A stretch of DNA of 64,000 nucleotides, from the NCBI GenBank assembly GCA_018402445.1, contig JAGYIT010000004.1, positions 1 to 64,000 on the forward strand, given 5' to 3'. Of this stretch, positions 28,555 through 35,977 are shown piece by piece. This DNA is from Akkermansiaceae bacterium (GTDB taxonomy: Bacteria > Verrucomicrobiota > Verrucomicrobiia > Verrucomicrobiales > Akkermansiaceae). The notes beneath the pieces were generated by a model that ran no database searches, was not told the origin of the DNA, and saw only the letters and a list, made by a program, of their open reading frames with translations. A program made the position numbers and the translations under genes. Within the stretch, counting starts at the first letter, position 1. Each line of letters starts with the position of its first letter.

Positions 28555-29007
28555 TCTCTTCTCCTACCACCCTAAGAATGGATATCCCTCCATCCGATTA
28601 GCATGCCATCCCAATGCGCCGCTGACATTCGACTCGGGACAATCCCAAATCACGGGTCTGAAAGCGGATTTCGCCAGAATACCGGTTCCGGTTTTTCGCG
28701 CGTGCGGAAAAGGGGAATTCCCACCGGCGAGATGGGCAAATCGGTTCCGGAATCCCCGTCACGGCCCGGCTAGCGGAGAGCTGAGGGAATCCTGAAAAGC
28801 CCACAGGTGCCCCGCATTTCGCGGGTTTCTCACGGCGGGCGGCCATCTTCTCCCCCCCATTGATCCGCCACATCCGGTTTTGCGCGGCATACGCCCAGAA
28901 TCTTCGGCCACGGACGCTTTTTTCCTTTGGGATTTTTTCGTTGTTGCCATGCTATGCGCGCAAGCGGTAACCGTTTCCAACACCAACAACACAACCACTC
29001 ACACCAA
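28555..29007. other. 453-bp intergenic region before acpP
   Basis: No gene is supported here. It is slightly lower in GC than the coding flanks and holds several short inverted repeats, including CCCGCATTTCGCGGG at 28811-28825 and an imperfect ACCGGTTCCGGT at 28680-28692. The last 90 bases include an AC-rich stretch directly before the acpP start. The structured part (about 28640-28850) could be a 5' leader or small RNA; I could not match it to a known riboswitch or RNA family by eye. Confidence 0.4.
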
Positions 29008-29250
29008 ATGTCAGACAAATCAATCGAAGAACGGGTCAAGGATATCATCGTGGATCAGCTCGGCGTCAGCGCCGACCAGGTCACAGCGGATGCCAAATTT
29101 GTCGAAGACCTCGGCGCAGACTCCCTCGACACCGTCGAGCTGGTCATGGCACTTGAGGAGGAGTTCGATGTGGAGGTGCCCGACGACGAGGCCGAGAAAC
29201 TCCAGGCCGTCAAGGACGTGGTCGCTTTCATCACCAGCAAGAAGGGCTAA
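29008..29250 (+). CDS. acpP: Acyl carrier protein
   Basis: 80 residues, [19 protein letters not shown]. The phosphopantetheine attachment serine lies in [13 protein letters not shown], the invariant DSLDxVELVM motif. Carries growing acyl chains during fatty acid synthesis. The frame is open a little upstream, but MSDKS is the standard start. Isolated from fabD, fabG and fabF here; it is followed by a clear terminator, so it is transcribed alone from the upstream region. Confidence 0.97.
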   Translation: MSDKSIEERVKDIIVDQLGVSADQVTADAKFVEDLGADSLDTVELVMALEEEFDVEVPDDEAEKLQAVKDVVAFITSKKG

Positions 29251-29284
29251 TTCGCCGCCTCGTTGGTTTTTCCTCTACCGAATC

Positions 29285-29318
29285 GGGTGGGTGCCGAAAG
29301 GTTCCCGCCCTTTTCTTT
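29285..29318 (+). terminator. Rho-independent terminator after acpP
   Basis: Stem GGGTGGG (29285-29291) pairs with CCCGCCC (29304-29310), one G-U pair, around an inner GCC-GAAA-GGT hairpin, followed by TTTTCTTT. Position 34 bases after the acpP stop fits intrinsic termination. Confidence 0.85.
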
Positions 29319-29416
29319 GCTTTATCCCCGTTCCCGGCGCACACTCCAACCTAGGTGCAGTGCCCTGCATCCGAAATTTGGAGTTTAGAATTCAGAGTTT
29401 AAAGTTTCCACCCAAC

Positions 29417-29953
29417 ATGCCCTCACAAGACGATATCCAATATGCCATGGAGACGACCCGTGTCCTGCACGAGCCGGATCACCGCATCCAGACCTTCGGA
29501 GAGACCCGTTTCGAGTTCCAGCTCCTCAGCGAGCCGATGGATCAGGTGGGGAAAGTCCGCATCCGCACCGGCGAGGTAGAGGCCATGAAACCCCGGATCC
29601 TCCGTCCAGAACCCTACCGCAATATCGAACTGGAAGGCTTCGATGACAACGCCCGCGCCCGCCTTGACGCGCTGGTCGATAAGCTCAGATCCGAGGGCAA
29701 GGATCTCGCCTTCCTCCAATACGGCTTCCGCTTCAAGCGCGGCGCGGTGAACGAGGAACTCGTCCACGACTCCATCGAAGCCGTCCGCACCCGCGTCCTC
29801 GAGGACATCCGCCGCACCGGAAACCCCTCCCGAGCAATCATCGAGGGCGTCGATGACACCTGGGAGATATCCATCCTGAAATTCTCCTTCGAGATGATCC
29901 TCCGCTCCCACGAGATCAATGCCTTCGATCTCAAGCGGAAGGGTTTGATCTGA
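29417..29953 (+). CDS. Conserved hypothetical protein
   Basis: 178 residues, MPSQDDIQYAMETTRVLHEP. A beta-rich N-terminal half (TRFEFQLLSEPMDQVGKVRIRTGEV) and a helical C-terminal half (ARARLDALVDKLRSEGKDL and SFEMILRSHEINAFDL). No signal peptide or membrane segment; cytoplasmic. I do not recognise the family, but the balanced composition, codon use and a leader motif shared with other genes here support a real gene. It precedes the LysM/YkuD-like gene by 26 bases and may share its transcript. Confidence 0.75.
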   Translation: MPSQDDIQYAMETTRVLHEPDHRIQTFGETRFEFQLLSEPMDQVGKVRIRTGEVEAMKPRILRPEPYRNIELEGFDDNARARLDALVDKLRSEGKDLAFLQYGFRFKRGAVNEELVHDSIEAVRTRVLEDIRRTGNPSRAIIEGVDDTWEISILKFSFEMILRSHEINAFDLKRKGLI

Positions 29954-29979
29954 TCCGGGCCTCACGCTAATCCTTCCGC

Positions 29980-30876
29980 ATGAGGTTCTGGGTCATCGTA
30001 AAGATCATCGCCGGTCTGGCCGTCGCGGGCGTGGTCGCCTTCACCGCAATGCTGGCCTACCACATCACTGTCAAACCTCTCGGCGGCGTCTTCGAGAGCA
30101 TCATCCCCGAGGCCGGTTCCGTCCTCCGTGTGGAAAGGGAAGAGGATTTCGCGAAATACCTCGACTCCGCCGAGATGCCCGATTTCGAACCCGGCGACCG
30201 CGCTTTCCAGAAAGCCCACGAACTCATCGCCATGGGGAAAATCGACGATGGCCGCGAGAAGTTGACGGCGATCGTCAACGTCTTCCCCACCTCCCCATCC
30301 GCACCCACCGCACGCCGCATCGTCGGCCAGATGAACCTCGACGAAATCCTCTCCAGCGGCTTCCCCGAAGGAAAAACGAACTACGAGGTGAAGCGTGGGG
30401 ATTCCTATTTCGCCATCGCGGGACGCAACGACACCTCGCTCGACATACTCATGCACCTCAATGGCATGATGGAGCTGAAAAACCTCCAGCCCGGCGATGA
30501 CCTCCTGCTCCTGCCACTCCATTTCCGCCTCCTCATCGAACCCCAGCGCAAGGCTCTTGCCCTCTGGGAGGGTGCCCGCTTCATTTGCGAGTATCCCATC
30601 ATGCGCATCACCGGTTCCGTTCCGAACAGCGGCAAGACCGTGATCGCCTCCCGCCGCTCCACCATCGGCGACAGAAACGTCCCCCCCACCGCGAAGGATT
30701 ACCGCGCCACCTCCAAATCCATCCAGCTCAAGTCCCCTCCCCTCCAGATCTTCCCCTTCGACGAGCACGACGACACCCCGCCCTCCGGCCTTTTCCTCAG
30801 CGAAGCCGACATCGAGGAACTCTTTCTCCTCACTCGCACCGGCAACGAGGTCGAGATCCGCAACCCGAAAAAATGA
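29980..30876 (+). CDS. LysM protein with a degenerate L,D-transpeptidase (YkuD) domain
   Basis: 298 residues. N-terminal membrane helix (IIAGLAVAGVVAFTAMLAYHI), a TPR-like helical region (AFQKAHELIAMGKIDDGREKL), a LysM-like segment YEVKRGDSYFAIAGRNDTSLDILMHLNG split over residues 131-160, then a YkuD-like fold starting LLIEPQRKALALWEG and ending LSEADIEELFLLTRTGNEVEI. In active enzymes the segment before this last helix is SHGCIRM with catalytic His and Cys; here it is TPPSGLFLS, so both are absent. Probably a peptidoglycan-binding, non-catalytic protein. It sits just upstream of accA. Confidence 0.78.
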   Translation: MRFWVIVKIIAGLAVAGVVAFTAMLAYHITVKPLGGVFESIIPEAGSVLRVEREEDFAKYLDSAEMPDFEPGDRAFQKAHELIAMGKIDDGREKLTAIVNVFPTSPSAPTARRIVGQMNLDEILSSGFPEGKTNYEVKRGDSYFAIAGRNDTSLDILMHLNGMMELKNLQPGDDLLLLPLHFRLLIEPQRKALALWEGARFICEYPIMRITGSVPNSGKTVIASRRSTIGDRNVPPTAKDYRATSKSIQLKSPPLQIFPFDEHDDTPPSGLFLSEADIEELFLLTRTGNEVEIRNPKK

Positions 30877-30970
30877 CTGCCGTTTTCTCATTCCAATCCC
30901 CACCCGATTCCCCTTACCCTCCACTAAACAACCTCTTCCTGGAGAGTTGAACCTTGAATTTTCCCCACCC

Positions 30971-31921
30971 ATGCAACTCCTCGAATTCGAAAAGCCAGCC
31001 GCCGAACTTGAGCGCGAGATCGAAAAACTCCGCGCCAAATCTGCGGGTCAGAACCTCGACCTGTCCGAGGAAATTGCCACCATGGAACGGAAGCTCGCGG
31101 AGACCCGCGCGGACATCTACGAAAACCTAACCCCATGGCAGCGCGTGCAGATCGCCCGCCACACCCATCGCCCGTTCATGCTCGATTACGTGTCCCTCGC
31201 CTTCCACGGCTTCACCGAGCTCCACGGCGACCGCCACATCGGCGACGACGCCTCAATGCCCGGCGGCTTCGCCATGCTCGGCGAGAGGAAATGCGTTGTC
31301 CTCGGCCACCAGAAAGGCCGCGACACCAAGGAGAACCTCAAGCGCAACTTCGGATCCGCCCACCCTGAGGGCTACCGCAAATCTCTCCGCCTCATGAAGC
31401 TCGCGGAGAAATTCTCTATGCCAGTCATCGCCCTCATCGACACTCCCGGAGCCTTCCCCGGCATCGGCGCGGAGGAGCGCAACATCGCCGAAGCCATCGC
31501 CTTCAACCTCCGCGAGATGATGCTCCTCAAAACCCCCGTCATCGCCGTCGTCATCGGCGAGGGCGGTTCCGGCGGCGCGCTCGGCATCGGCATCGCAGAC
31601 CGCGTGATCATGATGGAGAACGCCTACTACTCCGTTATCTCCCCCGAAGGCTGCGCCGCCATACTCTGGAAACACCGCAAACATGCCCCCGAGGCTGCCG
31701 AAGCCATGAAACTTGTCGCACCCGACCTGCTGAAACTCAAGCTCATCGACGACGTCATCCCCGAACCCACTGGCGGCGCCCACCACGACCACGCCGCCAC
31801 CGCCATCTCCTTCCGCGAGGTCATTTCCAAGCACCTCGACCATCTCTGCAAGCTCGATACCAAAACGCTCCTCGACGAACGCTACGAGAAGTTCCGCAAC
31901 TTCGGCGAATGGAACGGCTGA
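30971..31921 (+). CDS. accA: Acetyl-CoA carboxylase carboxyltransferase, alpha subunit
   Basis: 316 residues from ATG at 30971 (MQLLEFEKPAAELEREI). Transfers the carboxyl group from biotin carboxyl carrier protein to acetyl-CoA, the first step of fatty acid synthesis. Motifs: LDYVSLAFHGFTELHGDR, MPVIALIDTPGAFPGIGAEERN, and GEGGSGGALGIG with YYSVISPEGCAAILWK. Full-length and typical. The other subunits are not in the window. The leader carries the TTGAACCTTGAATTTTC motif seen ahead of several genes here. Confidence 0.97.
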   Translation: MQLLEFEKPAAELEREIEKLRAKSAGQNLDLSEEIATMERKLAETRADIYENLTPWQRVQIARHTHRPFMLDYVSLAFHGFTELHGDRHIGDDASMPGGFAMLGERKCVVLGHQKGRDTKENLKRNFGSAHPEGYRKSLRLMKLAEKFSMPVIALIDTPGAFPGIGAEERNIAEAIAFNLREMMLLKTPVIAVVIGEGGSGGALGIGIADRVIMMENAYYSVISPEGCAAILWKHRKHAPEAAEAMKLVAPDLLKLKLIDDVIPEPTGGAHHDHAATAISFREVISKHLDHLCKLDTKTLLDERYEKFRNFGEWNG

Positions 31922-31971
31922 TGGGTGCACCTTGAAACCTGAGTGGTCTCCGAAACAGCTCTTCAGTGGCC

Positions 31972-32024
31972 CGGCAGGCTCGCCTGCTTCAGCACAGGGT
32001 TGGCGGGGCTTCGCGGAGCCTAGC
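31972..32024. repeat. Short palindromic repeat-like segment
   Basis: Between accA and the next gene lie GCAGGCTCGCCTGC (31974-31987) and GGCTTCGCGGAGCC (32007-32020), two short hairpin-forming elements 20 bases apart. They look like dispersed palindromic units but I see no second copy in this window. Confidence 0.35.
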
Positions 32025-32184
32025 CTGGGAATCCGCAACCACGATCGGGGTTGGTCGTTGCATCCGTCATTTTACATTTCGAGCCGCACTGCCCACTTCT
32101 CCCCGTCCCCATCTTCACTTCCCCTCCGATTCACCTCCGATTCCCCTTTGCATCCCTCGCTTCCCTACTCTAGACCCGCGCCAC

Positions 32185-32583
32185 ATGTTTCCACAAGATC
32201 CCATCGAATGGCCGGATGAAGTCGAGATTCTCATCGACCAACTTGAGTGCGAATCCACCGAGCGTGCCCTCACCCGCGAAGAACGCGCCATGATGGATGT
32301 CTATGAGACCGTTCCTTTGCTCGAAAGCGAGGACGGACTCCATGAATTCTGGCAAAGCCCGATCGATCACCAGCGGATCATCAACTCCTTCGACCTCATC
32401 GGTGCGACCACCCTGGTCGATCCCCTCAACGCCAGCCGTTGGTGCAGCACCCGCAGCCAAGATCGCAGCGACTACAGCGAAACGGAATCCGATTACCTCG
32501 CCACCATCGAAGAGGAAGTCCCGGGCGGCCTGGACGAACTCATCGACCTCGTGATGGATTTCATCGAGGAAGAGTTGGGCTAA
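32185..32583 (+). CDS. Acidic conserved hypothetical protein
   Basis: 132 residues from ATG at 32185 (MFPQDPIEWPDEVEILIDQ). Very acidic with an end ELIDLVMDFIEEELG. The segment ERAMMDVYETVPLLESEDGLHEFW, then RIINSFDLIGATTLVDPL, resembles the DUF4375/DMP19 pattern in which a helical pair surrounds an IGA motif, but the match is weak. Cytoplasmic; function unknown. No close partner gene: the EF-hand gene faces it tail to tail. Confidence 0.65.
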   Translation: MFPQDPIEWPDEVEILIDQLECESTERALTREERAMMDVYETVPLLESEDGLHEFWQSPIDHQRIINSFDLIGATTLVDPLNASRWCSTRSQDRSDYSETESDYLATIEEEVPGGLDELIDLVMDFIEEELG

Positions 32584-32638
32584 GGCTCATCCGGATTGGA
32601 TTCACACCCACTCCGCACAATCATGGTTCGGTCAGGAT

Positions 32639-33106
32639 TCACTCACCGGCGCCGGGAGCCTCGGCATCGCCGCCGCCCTTGTTGGGACGATTGCCTTTGC
32701 CCTTGGGACCTTTCGGACCGCCGGGCCGCTGCGGCATCGACTTGCGCATCTCGGCGCGTTCCTCTTCGTTGAGTTCGCCGTCGCCGTCCTTGTCGAACTT
32801 CTCGAGGATTCTCCTTTTCATCTCCTCGCGCATGGCGGTTTTTTCCTCATCGCTGAGTTTGCCGTCGCCGTCCGTGTCGAATTTCTTGAGCATCTCCTTC
32901 TTGCGGGCGCCGTCCATCTCGCCGCGTGCGGCGCGGGCGGCCTTGCGCTCTTCCTCGTTGAGCTTGCCGTCGCCATCCTTGTCGAATTTCTCAAGGATTT
33001 CGGGCGGCAGCTTGCGCTCGCCCCCTGCGCCTTTGCCCTTTTGGGCATGGGCGGCTCCTGAAAGGCCGATGGCGGCCGCGATGATAATCAGTGTGGTGGT
33101 TTTCAT
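32639..33106 (-). CDS. Secreted EF-hand calcium-binding protein
   Basis: 155 residues with signal peptide MKTTTLIIIAAAIGLSGAAHA. Three EF-hand loops are visible: DKDGDGKLNEEE, DTDGDGKLSDEE and DKDGDGELNEEE, each preceded by a KFD-type helix end; the tail is rich in Pro, Gly and Lys. Such small periplasmic EF-hand proteins are common in Verrucomicrobia and Planctomycetes; they bind Ca2+, their role being unknown. Frames further upstream are open to 33163 but the ATG at 33106 gives a proper signal peptide. Divergently oriented to cdsA. Confidence 0.88.
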   Translation of the reverse strand: MKTTTLIIIAAAIGLSGAAHAQKGKGAGGERKLPPEILEKFDKDGDGKLNEEERKAARAARGEMDGARKKEMLKKFDTDGDGKLSDEEKTAMREEMKRRILEKFDKDGDGELNEEERAEMRKSMPQRPGGPKGPKGKGNRPNKGGGDAEAPGAGE

Positions 33107-33264
33107 GGTGTTGTTCTTTGGCTTGAATTGATGAGCGGCTGTCGCTCTCACGCCATCCATCAACCCTGCGGCATCCGGGAAGTTGCGGAGACGGTGGAGA
33201 TTTCACGCGTCGGGGCGGGAATGAGTTGCCACAAGGCTCGGCGGGGGGTTGCATCTCGTCAGTC

Positions 33265-34173
33265 GTGCAGCCCCAAAACTCCAAACCCGCCAACCCGAGC
33301 AAGGCCATGGTCTTCGTCCGCAGGGCAGGCAGCACCCTGCTGCTGTGGGCCATCGTCGCCGCCATCTTCGCGAGCATGTTCCCCGCCGCCTACCTCGGCC
33401 TTATCGGTGTGCTGACCGTAATCTCGACCATCGAGTATTTCCGCATGCTCCGCGCCGCGGATGTGAAATGCTTCCCGCGCTTTGGGCTGATCCTAGCCGT
33501 GGCGTATTGCGGGATCGCGTATTTCCATTTCCTCAAAGGTGGCAAGGACATCCCTCCCGCGCTGGACGCGGTGGCGGTGTTCTTTGCGGTCACCTTTGCC
33601 TTCACCCTCCAGCTCCGCTATTCGATCCGCGGCATCGAGGCGCTGCTTGCGGTCGCGGCGAACCTGCTGGGCTTCCTCTACATCGCCTACCTCTTCAATT
33701 TCGCGGCGCGGATCTCCTTCGGGCTCCCCGGCGAGGGCAACGTGCCCGGCGCTTTCGTACTGTTGTGGCTGCTGGCGGTCACGAAATTCTCGGACATGGG
33801 AGCCTACATTACCGGATCCCTGATCGGGAAACACAAGATGATCCCGCACATCTCGCCGGGCAAGACCTGGGAAGGATTCGGCGGCGCACTGTTTTTCGCA
33901 CAGCTCGCGGCGTGCGGGCTTTATGCGCTAATGCCGGGTAAACTCGCCGCGCTGCACTCGTGGCCGCACGTGTGCGCTCTCGGCTTCCTGCTGGCCATCT
34001 TGGCCGTCATTGGTGACCTCGCGGAAAGCGTGGTGAAGCGCTCCCTCCACGCGAAGGACTCCGGCAACATGCTGCCCGGCATCGGCGGCGGGCTCGACCT
34101 CATCGACAGCATCTGCTTCACCGCGCCCGCACTCTGGTTCTATCTCGTCTGGATCATCCCCCACCTCGCATGA
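33265..34173 (+). CDS. cdsA: Phosphatidate cytidylyltransferase
   Basis: Makes CDP-diacylglycerol for phospholipid synthesis in the inner membrane. About eight hydrophobic helices and the CDP-OH-phosphatidyl signature DLAESVVKRSLHAKDSGNMLPG near residue 255, completed by GGGLDLIDS. ISPGKTWEGFGGAL is the upstream conserved motif. I prefer the GTG at 33265 because SKAMVFVRRAGST resembles the interior of family N-termini; an ATG at 33307 gives 288 residues. It overlaps the dxr start by four bases, a gene order (cdsA-dxr) widespread in bacteria. Confidence 0.93.
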   Translation: MQPQNSKPANPSKAMVFVRRAGSTLLLWAIVAAIFASMFPAAYLGLIGVLTVISTIEYFRMLRAADVKCFPRFGLILAVAYCGIAYFHFLKGGKDIPPALDAVAVFFAVTFAFTLQLRYSIRGIEALLAVAANLLGFLYIAYLFNFAARISFGLPGEGNVPGAFVLLWLLAVTKFSDMGAYITGSLIGKHKMIPHISPGKTWEGFGGALFFAQLAACGLYALMPGKLAALHSWPHVCALGFLLAILAVIGDLAESVVKRSLHAKDSGNMLPGIGGGLDLIDSICFTAPALWFYLVWIIPHLA

Positions 34174-35333
34174 AGCGCCGCGTCGTCCTCCTAGGCTCCA
34201 CCGGCTCCATCGGTCTCTCGACGCTCAAGGTCGCCGCGAACCTGCCGGAGGAAATCGAGATCGTGGGACTCGCCGCCGGATCGAGCGTCACTCAACTCGC
34301 CGAACAGGCGCGGGAAAAGGGAGTCCGCCACGTGGCGATTTACGATGAAACCAAAGCCGCCGAACTCCGCTCCCTGCTGCCCGCGGGAGTGGAAGTCCAT
34401 GCGGGGCCGGAGGGATTGATCCGCCTCGCGGAGCTGGAGGAGGCGGACATCGTACTGATCGCCATCGTCGGCACGGCAGGTCTGCATCCGGCGCTGGCCG
34501 CGATCGCAGCGGGCAAGGACATCGCCGTAGCCTCGAAGGAAATCCTGGTGATGGCCGGCGAGATCATCACCGCCCGCGCGGAGGAAAAGGGCGTCCGCAT
34601 CCTGCCTGTGGACAGCGAGCACAACGCGATCTTCCAATGCCTCGAAGGCCACCGCGGCGCGAACAGCGAGATCTCCCGCCTCATCCTCACCGCATCCGGC
34701 GGCCCTTTCCGCGAAACGCCCGCCGCTGACCTCTGGGACGTTACCCCTGACATAGCGCTCCGCCACCCGACTTGGGACATGGGGCCGAAGATCTCCATCG
34801 ACTCCGCCACCCTTTTCAACAAGGGGCTGGAGATGATCGAGGCGCGCTGGCTGTTCGGGATCGGCATGGATCAGATCGAGGCGGTGATCCATCCGCAGAG
34901 CATCATCCACTCCATGGTCGAGTTTACGGACGGCTCCGTGCTCGCCCAGCTTTCGCGGACGGACATGGGTTTCCCCATCCAATACGCCCTCACCTATCCC
35001 GCCCGCATGAAGGGCGCGCTGCAGCCGCTCGATTTCGCAACGCTTTCCAAACTGGAGTTCGCCCCTCCGCGACTTGAGGATTTCCCCGCGCTGAACCTGG
35101 CGCGTGAGGCTGGTAACACCGGCGGCACCATGCCCGCCGTGTTCAACGCCGCCAACGAGATCGCCGTCGAGCGCTTCCGTGCCGGTGGGATCCGTTTCCC
35201 GGAAATCTGGGGCTGCGTGGCGCACTGCATGGAGGTGCATGTCGCCATCTTGAATCCAACACTGGAGCAGATCCTGAGTGCAGACCAGGAGATCCGGGAG
35301 ATTGCGGCGGTGTGGTGTTCGGGGAAGCGATAG
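34170..35333 (+). CDS. dxr: 1-deoxy-D-xylulose-5-phosphate reductoisomerase
   Basis: 387 residues. Second enzyme of the MEP isoprenoid pathway; converts DXP to MEP with NADPH. NADPH site LLGSTGSIGLSTLKV, ALASKE-type loop AVASKEILVMAGE, metal/substrate motif LPVDSEHNAIFQCLEG, ASGGPFRETP, and the PTWDMGPKISIDSATLFNKGLEMIEA stretch (residues about 200-225). All catalytic acids (DSEH, NKGLE) present. ATGA overlap with cdsA. The squalene/phytoene synthase elsewhere in the window would use the product pathway. Confidence 0.97.
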   Translation: MKRRVVLLGSTGSIGLSTLKVAANLPEEIEIVGLAAGSSVTQLAEQAREKGVRHVAIYDETKAAELRSLLPAGVEVHAGPEGLIRLAELEEADIVLIAIVGTAGLHPALAAIAAGKDIAVASKEILVMAGEIITARAEEKGVRILPVDSEHNAIFQCLEGHRGANSEISRLILTASGGPFRETPAADLWDVTPDIALRHPTWDMGPKISIDSATLFNKGLEMIEARWLFGIGMDQIEAVIHPQSIIHSMVEFTDGSVLAQLSRTDMGFPIQYALTYPARMKGALQPLDFATLSKLEFAPPRLEDFPALNLAREAGNTGGTMPAVFNAANEIAVERFRAGGIRFPEIWGCVAHCMEVHVAILNPTLEQILSADQEIREIAAVWCSGKR

Positions 35334-35339
35334 CGGAAA

Positions 35340-35969
35340 TCAACGTGACCGCTTACCCCACCAAGCCGCCGCTCCCCACAGCACGGCGGGAGCGCCAAGG
35401 CTGAAACCGAGGCCCCACCCGGGATAATCGGTGCCCAAAGCCCCGATCCAAGCGAACAGGAAACCCATCGGCACCGATCCGCACGCCAGCGCGAGGCAGA
35501 ATTTCCCGAACGGCATCCGCAGCAAACCCGCCATGCAGGCCAGCACCTCGGGGAAAATCGGCAGCGCGCGGCTCATCGCCACCACCCACGCCCCGCCGCG
35601 TCGGAACAGCGATTTCCCCTTTTGGAAATCACGCTCCCCCAGCCAACGCTTCGCGGTCTCTTCCTTGAAAAACCTCCCGACCCCGTATCCGAACATCCCC
35701 GAAAGCATCGACCCCGCCGCCGCGATGAACCCGCCCAGCCATACCCCGTAAACCGCGCCCAGCGCCGACATCACGATCGTCCCCGGGATCGGTAGCAAAA
35801 GATCCGCTACCAGCAGCGCGATCCCCGCCAGCCAAGCCCACCCCCTCGCCTCGCGGAACCTTTCCGCCAAAGCATCCACATCCCAAGCCTCCTCCAACCC
35901 CTCCCCGAACGCCCACCATCCGAGCAGGAAAAAAACGCAGAGCGTCAGAGTAAGCAGAATCAGTCTCAT
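35340..35969 (-). CDS. VTT/SNARE-associated (TVP38/DedA-like) membrane protein
   Basis: 209 residues, five to six hydrophobic segments. The VTT-domain hallmark F/L-PIPGTIVMSALGAVYG, then the re-entrant GSMLSGMFGYGVGRF, and RRGGAWVVAMSRALPIFPEVLACMAGL containing the R-x-x-P-x-x motif. The family includes lipid scramblases and flippases such as DedA/UptA; a lipid role is likely but unproven here. It is last in the short minus-strand run with the DinG helicase (8-base gap), with its end facing dxr. Confidence 0.85.
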   Translation of the reverse strand: MRLILLTLTLCVFFLLGWWAFGEGLEEAWDVDALAERFREARGWAWLAGIALLVADLLLPIPGTIVMSALGAVYGVWLGGFIAAAGSMLSGMFGYGVGRFFKEETAKRWLGERDFQKGKSLFRRGGAWVVAMSRALPIFPEVLACMAGLLRMPFGKFCLALACGSVPMGFLFAWIGALGTDYPGWGLGFSLGAPAVLWGAAAWWGKRSR

Positions 35970-35977
35970 TTTCCGAA

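Noticed and set aside
28640..28850. Cobalamin, TPP or glycine riboswitch
   Set aside because: Characteristic conserved boxes of these families are not present; kept only as an unassigned leader.
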